A stretch of DNA of 47,049 bases from Oscillospiraceae bacterium (GTDB lineage Bacteria > Bacillota > Clostridia > Oscillospirales > Oscillospiraceae). This document shows, one piece after another, positions 24,859 through 33,709 of this stretch (the first letter of the stretch is position 1; each line of letters opens with the position of its first letter). The stretch is from NCBI GenBank assembly GCA_020025595.1, contig JAHHRV010000015.1, forward strand, positions 1-47,049, written 5' to 3'. Below the pieces are notes generated by a model. It saw nothing but the letters and a program-made list of their open reading frames with translations, did no database searches and was not told the origin of the DNA. The position numbers and the translations under genes are program-made.

Positions 24859-26334
24859 ATGAAGAATAAAAACCTGCCTGCCAAGGAAAATCTGATTCGA
24901 TATTTGCCGGTGATGGTGTTTATCTATTGTGTCTGCCAGCCACTGATGGATGTGGCGACCTTCTGGCAGGAGCAATTGCATACCTCCAACGCACTGACGG
25001 TGGTTTTGCGAATGGGACTGCTGTGCGGTTCGGTACTGGTGGGATTTATCCTGTCGGACCGGAAGCGGTACTATTATCTGATGGGTCTGGTCCTCGGCGG
25101 CTTCCTGGCGGGACATATCTGGTCGTGCGTTCAGGCCGGCTACGATCAGCCCTTTGGTGACCTTTCCAACATGGTCCGGATCTATCTGCTTCCGCTGACA
25201 ACGCTGTGCTTTTGCACATTTCTGCGGCAGAACGGCAGAGTTGTCCGGGCAATCCGGGATGGAATGCTTGTAAATCTGGGAATTATCATTGTTGTGATGA
25301 TCCTCAGCCGCCTGACGGGGACTGACCCCTATACCTATCCGAATAAGGAACTGGGCGTGAGAGGCTGGTTCTATTTTGCCAATACCCAGAGTGCGATTAT
25401 GGCAATGATTGTGCCGGTGGCCATTGGCTGGGCGCTGATCAGGTGGGAAAAACAGATCGTTCCGGTGGTAGTGGTATCTGCACTGAGCATGGGAGCGTTG
25501 TTTGCACTGGGAACCAGACTGGCGTTTATCTCCTTTGTAGCGGCAGGCTTGGGAATGGCAGTGTGCCTGGTGCTGATTGACCGCAGGCGCTGGCGCCAGA
25601 GCGTTGCCATCGGCCTTGTGACGGTTGCCTTTGCGGTTATGCTCCCGGTTTCTCCCATGGTGCGTAATCAGAAAGCGGTGGCAGGGAACTTTGACATCAA
25701 GCAGTCGGTCTTTGACGAAGCTGCGGCGGTCCCCGAGGGGGCCAGTGAAGAACAGAGTCGTGAAGCTCTGGCGGATGCATATCAGCTGTTCCTGCCGGGA
25801 CTGATTTCCCGGTTCGGAGAGGAGCGGACGCTGCAGGCATACAACTACTCAGAGGATGTGGATGTGGTTGGCAGTCAGCGCCTGATGCGGCTGACCTTCT
25901 GTGAGCTTTTGCTGGAGGATTCCCCGGAGTCTGCAAAGTGGTTCGGCATGAGCCGCTCGAGAATGTCTGAAAAAGCGGTACATACAGATGTACTGACCGG
26001 GGAAACCAAGGAACAGGTTACCTGGTACGATCCGGAAAATGACTTCCATGCGATTTTCTATCTGTGCGGCGGTGTCGGCCTGGTGATGATGCTGATTTTT
26101 ATCGGCTTCTTTGCGGCCCGGGCGCTTCGGGCGATGTTTATGGATTTTAAGCACCAGTTTACGGTGGACTTTGCTGCGCTGTCGATCGGAGCCTGCTGCG
26201 CGGTGGCGCATTGCTATTTCACGGCGTCCATCCTGCGATTTAACAGTGCATCGGTTTATCTGGCGATGATCCTTGCGGCGCTGTGGTACCTGTCCAGACG
26301 GGAGCGTTCCGCCAAGAGAATGCGTATTTCCTAG
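24859..26334 (+). CDS. O-antigen ligase/polymerase-like membrane protein (Wzy-like), copy 1
   Basis: This 491-residue protein has about 11 transmembrane segments and a large extracellular region of about 130 residues before the last ones, the layout of the O-antigen ligase/Wzy polymerase family. These enzymes join lipid-linked glycans on the outer face. It is clearly paralogous to the protein at 41618-43090 (shared segments QPxMDV, LRMG, CVQAGY, PF-DL and a GWF-N-QS pattern). The ATG at 24859 is chosen because the promoter excludes the earlier one; the ribosome site is weak. It stands alone between recJ (divergent) and the ABC exporter operon, so its polymer is unknown. Confidence 0.82.
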   Translation: MKNKNLPAKENLIRYLPVMVFIYCVCQPLMDVATFWQEQLHTSNALTVVLRMGLLCGSVLVGFILSDRKRYYYLMGLVLGGFLAGHIWSCVQAGYDQPFGDLSNMVRIYLLPLTTLCFCTFLRQNGRVVRAIRDGMLVNLGIIIVVMILSRLTGTDPYTYPNKELGVRGWFYFANTQSAIMAMIVPVAIGWALIRWEKQIVPVVVVSALSMGALFALGTRLAFISFVAAGLGMAVCLVLIDRRRWRQSVAIGLVTVAFAVMLPVSPMVRNQKAVAGNFDIKQSVFDEAAAVPEGASEEQSREALADAYQLFLPGLISRFGEERTLQAYNYSEDVDVVGSQRLMRLTFCELLLEDSPESAKWFGMSRSRMSEKAVHTDVLTGETKEQVTWYDPENDFHAIFYLCGGVGLVMMLIFIGFFAARALRAMFMDFKHQFTVDFAALSIGACCAVAHCYFTASILRFNSASVYLAMILAALWYLSRRERSAKRMRIS

Positions 26335-26367
26335 GATAAAATTCAGATTTCTTAATCCTCTGAAATG

Positions 26368-26396
26368 TTGACATTTACAAGTGAGAATCGTATCAT
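26368..26396 (+). promoter_or_regulatory. Promoter of the ABC exporter operon
   Basis: TTGACA (26368-26373), 17-base spacer, TATCAT (26391-26396). Confidence 0.75.
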
Positions 26397-26435
26397 TACT
26401 GTGGAATTTTGAATCAAATAAGGAGGAAAAATCCT

Positions 26436-27806
26436 ATGAAGCATATGAATAAACTAATTGCTGCAGCTGTGGTCGTGAGCATGGCGCTGGCTGGCTGCGG
26501 CGGTGGCGGAGAAGTTCCGGTCCAGAAGGTAGACTCTCTTTTTCAGTCCTCTGCCAGCACCGCTTCGGACAAATTTGCCGGCTTGGTAGTCAGCGAAAAC
26601 GCGGTGGAGATCAAGCGTGAAGGCGAAAAGAGCGTCAAGGAAGTCTATGTTGCCGAGGGTGACCAGGTGGCAAAGGGTGACAAGCTGTTCAGCTATGACA
26701 CCGATGAGCTGAGCCTGACTCTGGACAAACAAAAGCTGGAGATGGACCGCTTGGATGCAACCATTTCCGAAAAGAAAGATCAGATTTCTCAGACAAAGGA
26801 TGATCTGGAGAACGCTTCCGGCTCGGATGAGACCCAGCTGAACATCCAGCTGCGGACGCTGCAGACCGAGCTGACCCAGTCGGAATACGACAAGGCTGCA
26901 AAGCAGAAGGAAATCGACTATACCGAAAAGATGCTGAAAGATGTGGATGTGAAGAGCCCCATTGCCGGTACCATCCGCAAGATCAACGAATCCGGCGAAG
27001 GCCCCTACATGACCATTCAGCAGTCCGGTGCTTATGAAGTCAAGGGCACCCTCAACGAGCTGAGCCTGGGTGCCGGCATTATGGAGGGCACTGCAGTGAC
27101 AGTGATTTCCAGAATGGATGCGACCAAGACCTGGAACGGCGTTGTAGACCGTGTGGACTATGACTCTGCCCAGACCGGCGGACAGGAAGGCTCCGGCGGT
27201 GGCGTTGCCATGTACAGCAGCGGTATGGTCAGCGAGGCATTCGGCGGCTCCGGCGGCAGTATGTCTTCTTCCACCAACTATCCGTTCTATGTCAAGCTGG
27301 ACTCTACCGATGGCCTGCTGCTGGGACAGCATGTGTATATCCAGGTGTCCAACGGTGCCGCAGTTTCCGAAGGTACTCTGGCAATTCCGGAGAATTTCAT
27401 CGTGAATCTGCACTTTGATGAAATGAACAACGCCAATATCGGCGAGGTGTGGGCAGCCAATCGTCAGGGCAAGCTGGAAAAGGTTCAGGTCACATTCGGT
27501 GAATTTGATCCTTCCATCGGCGGCTACGGAATCATCGACGGCCTGACAGCAGATGACTATATTGCAGATCCCTCCAATCCTGAATGCACTGACGGTGCCA
27601 AGGTCAGCTACCGTGAGGAATCCGATTTCGTCGGAAACAACTCTGTGACAGAGCCTGCTCAGGAAGAACTGCCTGTGGAAGATGTTCCTCATGATGAAAA
27701 CCAGCCATCTGAATCCACATTGGTTGAACCGGTTCCCGAGGATACCGTTGCCAGTGAAACTCCGGGCAATGAGGTGACTGAGGTTAATGCCGGGCAGGAG
27801 GGTTAA
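26436..27806 (+). CDS. Lipoprotein adaptor (HlyD/MacA-like) of an ABC exporter
   Basis: This 456-residue protein has a lipoprotein signal (VSMALAGC, lipid-modified Cys 21), then the first lipoyl-like half (EVYVAEGDQVAKGDKLFSYD, about 68-87), a coiled-coil hairpin (about 95-165), the second lipoyl half (VKSPIAGTIRKI) and beta-barrel domains. A glycine/serine-rich insert (about 250-280) and an acidic, proline-rich tail are unusual. It would sit on the outer face of the membrane and connect the permease to its substrate. AAGGAGG precedes the ATG at 26436. It is the first of four genes; a second, different adaptor is the third. Confidence 0.87.
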   Translation: MKHMNKLIAAAVVVSMALAGCGGGGEVPVQKVDSLFQSSASTASDKFAGLVVSENAVEIKREGEKSVKEVYVAEGDQVAKGDKLFSYDTDELSLTLDKQKLEMDRLDATISEKKDQISQTKDDLENASGSDETQLNIQLRTLQTELTQSEYDKAAKQKEIDYTEKMLKDVDVKSPIAGTIRKINESGEGPYMTIQQSGAYEVKGTLNELSLGAGIMEGTAVTVISRMDATKTWNGVVDRVDYDSAQTGGQEGSGGGVAMYSSGMVSEAFGGSGGSMSSSTNYPFYVKLDSTDGLLLGQHVYIQVSNGAAVSEGTLAIPENFIVNLHFDEMNNANIGEVWAANRQGKLEKVQVTFGEFDPSIGGYGIIDGLTADDYIADPSNPECTDGAKVSYREESDFVGNNSVTEPAQEELPVEDVPHDENQPSESTLVEPVPEDTVASETPGNEVTEVNAGQEG

Positions 27807-27809
27807 GCC

Positions 27810-28520
27810 ATGATCCTGCAACTGGAAAATGTAAACAAGGAATATATTCAGGGCAAGCAGTCCGTTCACATCCTCTTTGACATCAATCTGTCTGTGGAGG
27901 AGGGCGAGTACCTTGCCATTATGGGCCCTTCCGGTTCGGGTAAGACTACACTGATGAATCTGCTGGGCTGCCTGGATGTGCCTACAAACGGCAGATATGT
28001 GCTCAACGGCCAGGACATCAGCGGACTTTCTGACGATGCACTGGCAGAAATCCGGAATCAGTACATCGGATTTGTGTTCCAGAACTTTTACCTGCTGCCG
28101 AAAATGACGGCGGTTGAAAATGTGGCGCTGCCGCTGCTGTACCGTGGTGTGGGCCTGAAAGAGCGCAGAGCCCGTGCAGAAGAAGCACTGAAGCTGGTGG
28201 GACTGGGCGAGCGCCTGGAATTTATGCCCAATCAGCTGTCCGGCGGTCAGTGCCAGCGTGTGGCCATTGCCAGAGCCATTGTGGGAGAACCCAAGCTGCT
28301 GCTGGCTGACGAGCCCACCGGCGCACTGGATACCGCTTCTGGCAACCAGATCATGGAGATTTTCCGTCAGCTGAGCCAGCGGGGAATTACCATTATCATG
28401 ATTACCCATGAAGGCGATATCGCACGGTGCGCCGATAAGACCTACCACATTTTGGATGGTCGTTTGATTACCGATTCTTCTGAACAGACTGAGCGGAAGG
28501 AGGACGAGTCGGATGAATAA
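27810..28520 (+). CDS. ABC transporter ATPase (MacB/LolD type)
   Basis: A 236-residue ATPase with Walker A GPSGSGKTT (39-47), Q-loop (FVFQNFYLLP), signature LSGGQCQR (143-150), Walker B LLLADEPTGALD (163-174) and H-loop (ITHE). It matches the MacB-type family that powers export by mechanotransmission. It lies three bases after the first adaptor and overlaps the second adaptor by eight bases. The C terminus is short and acidic. Confidence 0.95.
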   Translation: MILQLENVNKEYIQGKQSVHILFDINLSVEEGEYLAIMGPSGSGKTTLMNLLGCLDVPTNGRYVLNGQDISGLSDDALAEIRNQYIGFVFQNFYLLPKMTAVENVALPLLYRGVGLKERRARAEEALKLVGLGERLEFMPNQLSGGQCQRVAIARAIVGEPKLLLADEPTGALDTASGNQIMEIFRQLSQRGITIIMITHEGDIARCADKTYHILDGRLITDSSEQTERKEDESDE

Positions 28521-30228
28521 GAAAAAAGTGTGGATTATTGTGGTGTCGGTGGTGCTGGCTGTTGCGATTGTTGTCGGCGCTCTGATGCTTTTCCGCAAGC
28601 CGGCTGAAATCCCTGTGTTCCCTTGGAGCACCGTCGGTTTTACGGATTACTACATGAATGGCAGCCAAAGCTCCGGCCTTGTATCCACAGATAAGGTCCA
28701 GACCATTTTTATTTCGGAAACTCAGAAGGTGACCGAGATCATGGTGCAGGAGGGACAGCAGGTGAAAGAGGGCGATGTGCTCATCACCTATGATACGACG
28801 CTGTCGGATCTTGCACTGGAGCGCAAGGATCTGGAGATTCAGCAAAAAGAGGCCACTCTGGAAAATGCAAAGGTGGAGCTTGACAGTTTGTATGCTATGC
28901 AGCCTATGGTTGTGACGCCTCCCCCTGAGACAAAGCCTGATCCCAACAAGGTAGACCACACCAAGTCTCCTGTGGATATCAATAAGCTGGGAACCTATTA
29001 CGATGGTGATGGCCTTACGAAGAAAACACCGTTTTACTTCTGGCTGCGTCAGGATGGAAAGATTAATGAAGGAATGATTTCCTACCTGATTGCGCAGGCA
29101 AACAATCCGGATATCATGTATGTAGTGTTCCAGATTGCACCGGAAGATAAGCCCAATACCCCTTTCCAGAATGAATATGGAATCATGTTTTCTAAAATGG
29201 TTACACCTGTAGCGCCAACAGAGCCGGATGCAACAACTCCGACTACTGGACCTGCTACAGAACCTACTGCTGAGTCAACGGCAGAACCGACTACGGAACC
29301 GACTACGGAACCGACTACGGAACCGACTACGGAAACGGCTGCTGAGCCGAGTACCGAATCGACGACCGAAGCAACTGCAGTGGCGGCAGCAGCGGTATCC
29401 GATGTGGAAGTCAGTTATGAAATGAGCTTCTTCGTGCCCGGCTCTGAGGAAGAAATCGAACAGGGCCCCCAGATTGACTTGAACTCCGGATACACCGAAG
29501 AGGAACTGAAGAGCCTGCGCATTGAGAAGGCTGCCCAGATCAAGCAGCTGGAGCAGGAAATCAAAATGGGCAAGGCAGAACTGAACATCATGAAAAAGGA
29601 AGCTGCAGACGGTAAGGTCGTGGCTAAATTTGATGGTGTGATCACTTCGGTCCTGGAACCGGAAAGTGCGATTTCTTCCAATGCGCCGGTGGTAAAACTC
29701 AACGGCGGCGGTGGCTTCTATGTAGAGGGCAGCGTCGGTGAACTGGACCTTGGCACCATTCAGGTTGGGCAGAAGGTTACAGTAAATTCCTGGGAGAACG
29801 GCCAGACCTATGAAGGCAAAGTCGTCGAGATAGGTCAGTATCCCAGCGAGGACCAGGGCTACTATTTCTCCGGTGCTGTGAACCAGACCTATTATCCTTA
29901 CCGGGTCTTCATTGACGAAAGCGCAGACCTGATGGAAGGCTCCTATGTGGATATGACCTACAAGGCAGAGCTTTCTCAGAATGGCATTATGAAGCTTCAG
30001 AATGCATTTATCCGTCAGGAGGGCAATCAGAGCTTCGTGTATGTGCAAAATGAAAACGGCAAGCTGGAGAAACGGCAGGTTCAGACAGGCGTTTCCGATG
30101 ACGGCTTCTATACCCCGGTTTATGGCGGTGTGACAGAAATGGATCTGTTTGCATTCCCCTACGGCAAGGACCTTCGGGAAGGCGCACCTACATTTGAGGG
30201 ATCCGATCAGGATCTCTACGGCGGTTAA
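28513..30228 (+). CDS. Membrane-anchored adaptor (HlyD/MacA-like) with Thr-Glu-Pro repeat
   Basis: This 571-residue protein has a single N-terminal membrane anchor (about 5-26), a first lipoyl half (MVQEGQQVKEGDVLITYD), a short coiled coil interrupted by a large insert (about 130-330), then a second coiled segment (EQEIKMGKAELNIMKKEA), a second lipoyl half (KVVAKFDGVITSVL) and barrel domains. The insert includes a low-complexity Thr/Glu/Pro stretch encoded by a 12-base tandem repeat (29284-29331). The insert is unusual for the family and may be a spacer through the cell wall. It sits between the ATPase and permease genes. Confidence 0.85.
   Translation: MNKKKVWIIVVSVVLAVAIVVGALMLFRKPAEIPVFPWSTVGFTDYYMNGSQSSGLVSTDKVQTIFISETQKVTEIMVQEGQQVKEGDVLITYDTTLSDLALERKDLEIQQKEATLENAKVELDSLYAMQPMVVTPPPETKPDPNKVDHTKSPVDINKLGTYYDGDGLTKKTPFYFWLRQDGKINEGMISYLIAQANNPDIMYVVFQIAPEDKPNTPFQNEYGIMFSKMVTPVAPTEPDATTPTTGPATEPTAESTAEPTTEPTTEPTTEPTTETAAEPSTESTTEATAVAAAAVSDVEVSYEMSFFVPGSEEEIEQGPQIDLNSGYTEEELKSLRIEKAAQIKQLEQEIKMGKAELNIMKKEAADGKVVAKFDGVITSVLEPESAISSNAPVVKLNGGGGFYVEGSVGELDLGTIQVGQKVTVNSWENGQTYEGKVVEIGQYPSEDQGYYFSGAVNQTYYPYRVFIDESADLMEGSYVDMTYKAELSQNGIMKLQNAFIRQEGNQSFVYVQNENGKLEKRQVQTGVSDDGFYTPVYGGVTEMDLFAFPYGKDLREGAPTFEGSDQDLYGG
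29284..29331 (+). repeat. 12-base tandem repeat in the adaptor gene (4 copies)
   Basis: The unit GAACCGACTACG occurs four times in a row without mismatch (starts 29284, 29296, 29308, 29320), with degenerate relatives on both sides. It codes for repeated E-P-T-T. Copy changes would keep the frame. Confidence 0.9.
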
Positions 30229-30240
30229 GGAGGGCGAAAA

Positions 30241-31536
30241 ATGGAAAATATCAGACTTGCCTTCCAGGGAATCTGGGGACATAAAATGAGATCACTGCTG
30301 ACGATGCTGGGCATCATCATCGGCATCTCGGCAATCATTACCATTGTCTCCACCATCAAAGGCACAAACGAACAGATTAAGGAAAATCTGATCGGCTCCG
30401 GCAGCAATGTCGTTTCCGTACAGCTGTTCCAGGACGAGTGGGAATATGATTTTACCTATAGTCCGATTCCTGCCAATGTTCGGGTCATCGATGAGCAGAC
30501 CAGAGCCAACCTGCAGCAGCTGGACAGAGTTTCTCAGGTATCTCTTTACACCAAGTACAGCGGCGGCGACGGCGCCAGCGCAGGCAGCAAGCTCTTCTCC
30601 GGTGAGATCACCGGTATCGACAGATACTACATGGAGGTCTACGGCTATGTGGTGGGCTACGGCCGCAGCTTTAACGCAGGCGACTTCGACAATTACCGAA
30701 AAGTTGCACTGGTGGACCAAAAGGCAGCCAATGCGCTGTTTGGACTGGACTACCCGGTGGGAAAGGTTGTAGAAATCAAGGGAGAACCCTTTACTGTGGT
30801 CGGCGTGGTGGAGCAGAACAGCAGCTTCCAGCCTACCATCAACTCCTACCAGGATTACTATATGTACGCTGACACATCTGCCGGTAAGGTGTTTATCCCC
30901 AGCAGTGTGTGGCCTGTGGTGTTCAATTTTGACCAGCCCCAGAGCGTGGCGGTGAAGGCAAACAGCACCGATGACATGACCAAAGCCGGTCAGGCGGTGG
31001 CAGATTATCTGAACCAGACCCAGATCATTTCCTCCAATGCATTTAAAGACGAGGAAAACGAGGGTGGCTCGGATACCTCCAGAGGCGGCATTTCCTATCG
31101 CAGCCAGGACCTGCTGCAGCAGGCACAGCAGCTGCAGGAAATGAGTAACTCCACCAATCAGCAGCTGATCTGGATCGCCAGTATTTCGCTTCTGGTTGGC
31201 GGTATCGGTGTTATGAACATCATGCTGGTGTCCGTCACAGAACGAACCAGCGAAATCGGCCTGAAAAAGGCATTGGGCGCAAAGAAAAAGCGTATCCGCC
31301 GTCAGTTCCTGACAGAAGCAGCCGTGCTGACCAGTTTGGGCGGCGTGGTTGGCGTGATTCTGGGTGTGATCCTGGCACAGGTCATTTCCTTCTACAATAA
31401 GATCCCGGTGGCAATTTCGGCTCCTGCCATTGTGATCAGTGTCGTGTTCTCTATGGTCATTGGTATTGTGTTCGGCTTGCTGCCGGCAATGAAAGCAGCA
31501 AACCTCAACCCCATTGAAGCATTGCGCCGAGAATAA
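30241..31536 (+). CDS. MacB-type ABC transporter permease
   Basis: A 431-residue permease with one N-terminal transmembrane helix (SLLTMLGIIIGISAI, about 18-32), a MacB periplasmic-type core domain outside the membrane (about 50-290) and three C-terminal helices of the FtsX fold (about 310-425). It ends with the typical NLNPIEALRRE. It would work with the ATPase at 27810 and the two adaptors. The substrate may be a peptide, lipid or antibiotic; nothing in the window decides. A strong terminator follows 5 bases after the stop. Confidence 0.93.
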   Translation: MENIRLAFQGIWGHKMRSLLTMLGIIIGISAIITIVSTIKGTNEQIKENLIGSGSNVVSVQLFQDEWEYDFTYSPIPANVRVIDEQTRANLQQLDRVSQVSLYTKYSGGDGASAGSKLFSGEITGIDRYYMEVYGYVVGYGRSFNAGDFDNYRKVALVDQKAANALFGLDYPVGKVVEIKGEPFTVVGVVEQNSSFQPTINSYQDYYMYADTSAGKVFIPSSVWPVVFNFDQPQSVAVKANSTDDMTKAGQAVADYLNQTQIISSNAFKDEENEGGSDTSRGGISYRSQDLLQQAQQLQEMSNSTNQQLIWIASISLLVGGIGVMNIMLVSVTERTSEIGLKKALGAKKKRIRRQFLTEAAVLTSLGGVVGVILGVILAQVISFYNKIPVAISAPAIVISVVFSMVIGIVFGLLPAMKAANLNPIEALRRE

Positions 31537-31540
31537 TCTG

Positions 31541-31577
31541 AAAAACGGGATGTACAGAAGCGTACATCCCGTTTTTA
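31541..31577 (+). terminator. Terminator of the ABC exporter operon
   Basis: AAAACGGGATGTAC pairs with GTACATCCCGTTTT around a six-base loop, followed by further T residues. Confidence 0.88.
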
Positions 31578-31663
31578 CTGTATAATTAAGGAAATTCATA
31601 AATTTGACTGAATAAACTGCAAAAACCTGTAGAATTAAAAACTATTTTCAGGAATAATTACAG

Positions 31664-31692
31664 TTGTAAATGAAAACATCATCATGTATAAT
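31664..31692 (+). promoter_or_regulatory. murC: Promoter of murC
   Basis: TTGTAA (31664-31669), 17-base spacer, TATAAT (31687-31692). Confidence 0.75.
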
Positions 31693-31736
31693 ATATAAGT
31701 TATTTTTTAAGATTAACGACGGGGGTTTATCCTATT

Positions 31737-33098
31737 ATGATAGTTCGCAATCAAAAATTAGACCAGTTTCTCAGACCCGGCAAGCGGGTACATCTGGTTG
31801 GAATCGGCGGTGTTTCCATGCGTCCTCTGGGCCTGGTGCTTCAGGGAATGGGCATTACCGTCACCGGTTCTGATATGAATTCTTCTGTTTCTACGGACGA
31901 GCTGATCGCTCACGGCATTGATGTGGCGATTGGACACCGTGCAGAAAACATTCAGGGCGCTGACTGCGTGATTCGTACCGCAGCAGCACATAATGACAAT
32001 CCCGAAATTGCAGCAGCCCGCGCTGCCGGTATTCCCGTGTTTGAGCGTGCTCAGGCCTGGGGCATGATCATGCGTGCATATAAAAATGCCGTGTGCATTT
32101 CCGGTACCCACGGCAAGACCACAACCACCTCTATGGTCACCCATATTCTGATGGAGGCTCAGGTGGATCCCACTGTCATGATCGGCGGATACCTGCCGAT
32201 GCTCCATGCCGGACATCGGGTGGGCAAAGGCGATACCATTGTTCTGGAAAGCTGCGAGTATTGCGACTCTTTCCTGAATTTCTATCCCACTCTGGCGGTG
32301 GTGCTGAACATCGAGGCAGATCATCTGGACTATTTCAAGGATCTGATGGATGTGGAAAAGAGCTTCCGGGATTTTGCAAACCTTTCCACCCATGGCATTA
32401 TTGCCAACGGCGACGACCATAATACCATGGAAGCGCTGAAGGGTCTGGATGTGATTACATTCGGCGTGGATGAGCACAACCGGATCCACGCAGCCAATAT
32501 CTCCGCTGACTGGAGCAAGTTCGATGTGATCTGCGATGGCGAGTTTTACTGCCACCTGGAGCTGAAGGTCGTGGGCAGACATAACACCTGCAACGCTTTG
32601 GCTGCAGCAGCTACCGCATGGACGCTGGGCATCTCCGGCGAATGTGTGGAAAGAGGTCTTGCAAGCTTTACAGGCGCAGGCCGCCGCATGGAGTACAAGG
32701 GCAACTTTGCCGGAGCCGATGTGTATGACGATTATGCGCATCATCCCGGTGAGCTGGCTGCCACCATTGATGCAGTTGCAACCATGGGCTATCAGCGTGT
32801 GGTTCTTGCATTCCAGCCCCATACCTATACCAGAACCAAGGCACTGTTCAGTGACTTTGTCCGGGAGCTTCGCCGGGTGGATCAGGTGGTGCTGGCAGAG
32901 ATTTATGCTGCCCGTGAGAGCAACACCATCGGTATCTCTTCTCAGGATCTGGCAAAGGAAATCCCCGGAAGTGTCTACTGTGAGACGCTGCCGGAGGTTA
33001 CGGAGTATCTGAGAAAGATCGCCCGTCCCGGTGATGTGATCCTTACCGTGGGAGCCGGCGATATCTATCGGGCCGGTGAAGCACTGCTGGAAAAATAA
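31737..33098 (+). CDS. murC: UDP-N-acetylmuramate--L-alanine ligase
   Basis: A 453-residue Mur ligase that adds the first amino acid of the peptidoglycan stem peptide. It has the N-terminal UDP-binding motif VHLVGIGGVSM (18-28), the P-loop GTHGKTTTT (123-131), central E and N/H motifs (LESCEYCDSFL, LNIEADHLDYF) and the C-terminal DDYAHHPGE. Length is normal. The ATG is preceded by a GGGGG-type ribosome site. It stands as a single gene; ddl follows 600 bases later under its own promoter. Confidence 0.97.
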   Translation: MIVRNQKLDQFLRPGKRVHLVGIGGVSMRPLGLVLQGMGITVTGSDMNSSVSTDELIAHGIDVAIGHRAENIQGADCVIRTAAAHNDNPEIAAARAAGIPVFERAQAWGMIMRAYKNAVCISGTHGKTTTTSMVTHILMEAQVDPTVMIGGYLPMLHAGHRVGKGDTIVLESCEYCDSFLNFYPTLAVVLNIEADHLDYFKDLMDVEKSFRDFANLSTHGIIANGDDHNTMEALKGLDVITFGVDEHNRIHAANISADWSKFDVICDGEFYCHLELKVVGRHNTCNALAAAATAWTLGISGECVERGLASFTGAGRRMEYKGNFAGADVYDDYAHHPGELAATIDAVATMGYQRVVLAFQPHTYTRTKALFSDFVRELRRVDQVVLAEIYAARESNTIGISSQDLAKEIPGSVYCETLPEVTEYLRKIARPGDVILTVGAGDIYRAGEALLEK

Positions 33099-33103
33099 AA
33101 TAT

Positions 33104-33134
33104 AATGGCTCGTTGCGACCTGCGGCGAGCCATT
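33104..33134. terminator. Hairpin between murC and the convergent hypothetical gene
   Basis: AATGGCTCG pairs with CGAGCCATT. T-runs are poor, so termination is only likely in the leftward direction, where a T-rich stretch follows. Confidence 0.45.
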
Positions 33135-33140
33135 CAAGCT

Positions 33141-33551
33141 TTACCTGTCCTCCAGAATCAGCCGGTCTACACCGTTGCAGCGGAATTCTTCCATATAGCT
33201 GCCCATTTTTTCTATGAATTCACTGTAGTTTTCCGGCGTGATGTCCTGATAGTACAGGTCCCGACGAGACAGCTCTTCTGCAAGGAGATCATAGAAAACT
33301 GCATCTTCATAATAGGCGATGGCCTCGTGGATTCCACCCTCGGCAAATGCGTGAGAGGGGACATCTTCTCCGTTTGCGGTTTCGACCAGCGCCTGCATTT
33401 TTGTGCCCTGGCACAGGCCGAACAGCTTGCTTTCTATGTGGTCATAGTCGGCAAAACGGTCTTCTCCCCGGGTTGAGTTCAGGATCCAGTTTCCAATATA
33501 GACAAGATCCAGAAGACGCCTGAATTCCATGGCAGTCAGATCAATGTGCAT
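33141..33551 (-). CDS. Hypothetical acidic protein
   Basis: A 136-residue protein that I do not recognise. It is acidic and rich in Glu, Asp and Tyr, with no signal peptide, membrane segment or known metal motif. The start MHIDLTAMEFRRLLDLVYIGNWILN looks like an ordered helical protein. The ATG has a ribosome-site-like GGAGGGT about eight bases upstream. It is convergent with murC and lies behind ddl's promoter region on the opposite strand. Codon use matches the neighbouring chromosomal genes, so it is probably real. Confidence 0.7.
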   Translation of the reverse strand: MHIDLTAMEFRRLLDLVYIGNWILNSTRGEDRFADYDHIESKLFGLCQGTKMQALVETANGEDVPSHAFAEGGIHEAIAYYEDAVFYDLLAEELSRRDLYYQDITPENYSEFIEKMGSYMEEFRCNGVDRLILEDR

Positions 33552-33632
33552 TTTACACCCTCCTTTTCCGGGTAAAGTGACTCCATTATAGCAGTAAATT
33601 CATAAAATGCCAGAGGGAAATATAAAAAATAC

Positions 33633-33661
33633 TTGTTTTTTCCCTTTGTTTAGCATATAGT
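33633..33661 (+). promoter_or_regulatory. ddl: Promoter of ddl
   Basis: TTGTTT (33633-33638), 17-base spacer, TATAGT (33656-33661). Confidence 0.65.
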
Positions 33662-33709
33662 AGATAGCAATTAGCATCAAATAAACACTCTGAAGTGAGG
33701 GTTATGGAT

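Noticed and set aside
26454..28631. 725-codon open frame on the minus strand across the ABC exporter genes
   Set aside because: It spans three real genes in antisense, has no start signal, and its composition is that of reversed codons.
29284..29331. CRISPR-like repeat
   Set aside because: The units are 12 bases, directly adjacent without spacers, and lie in frame inside a gene.
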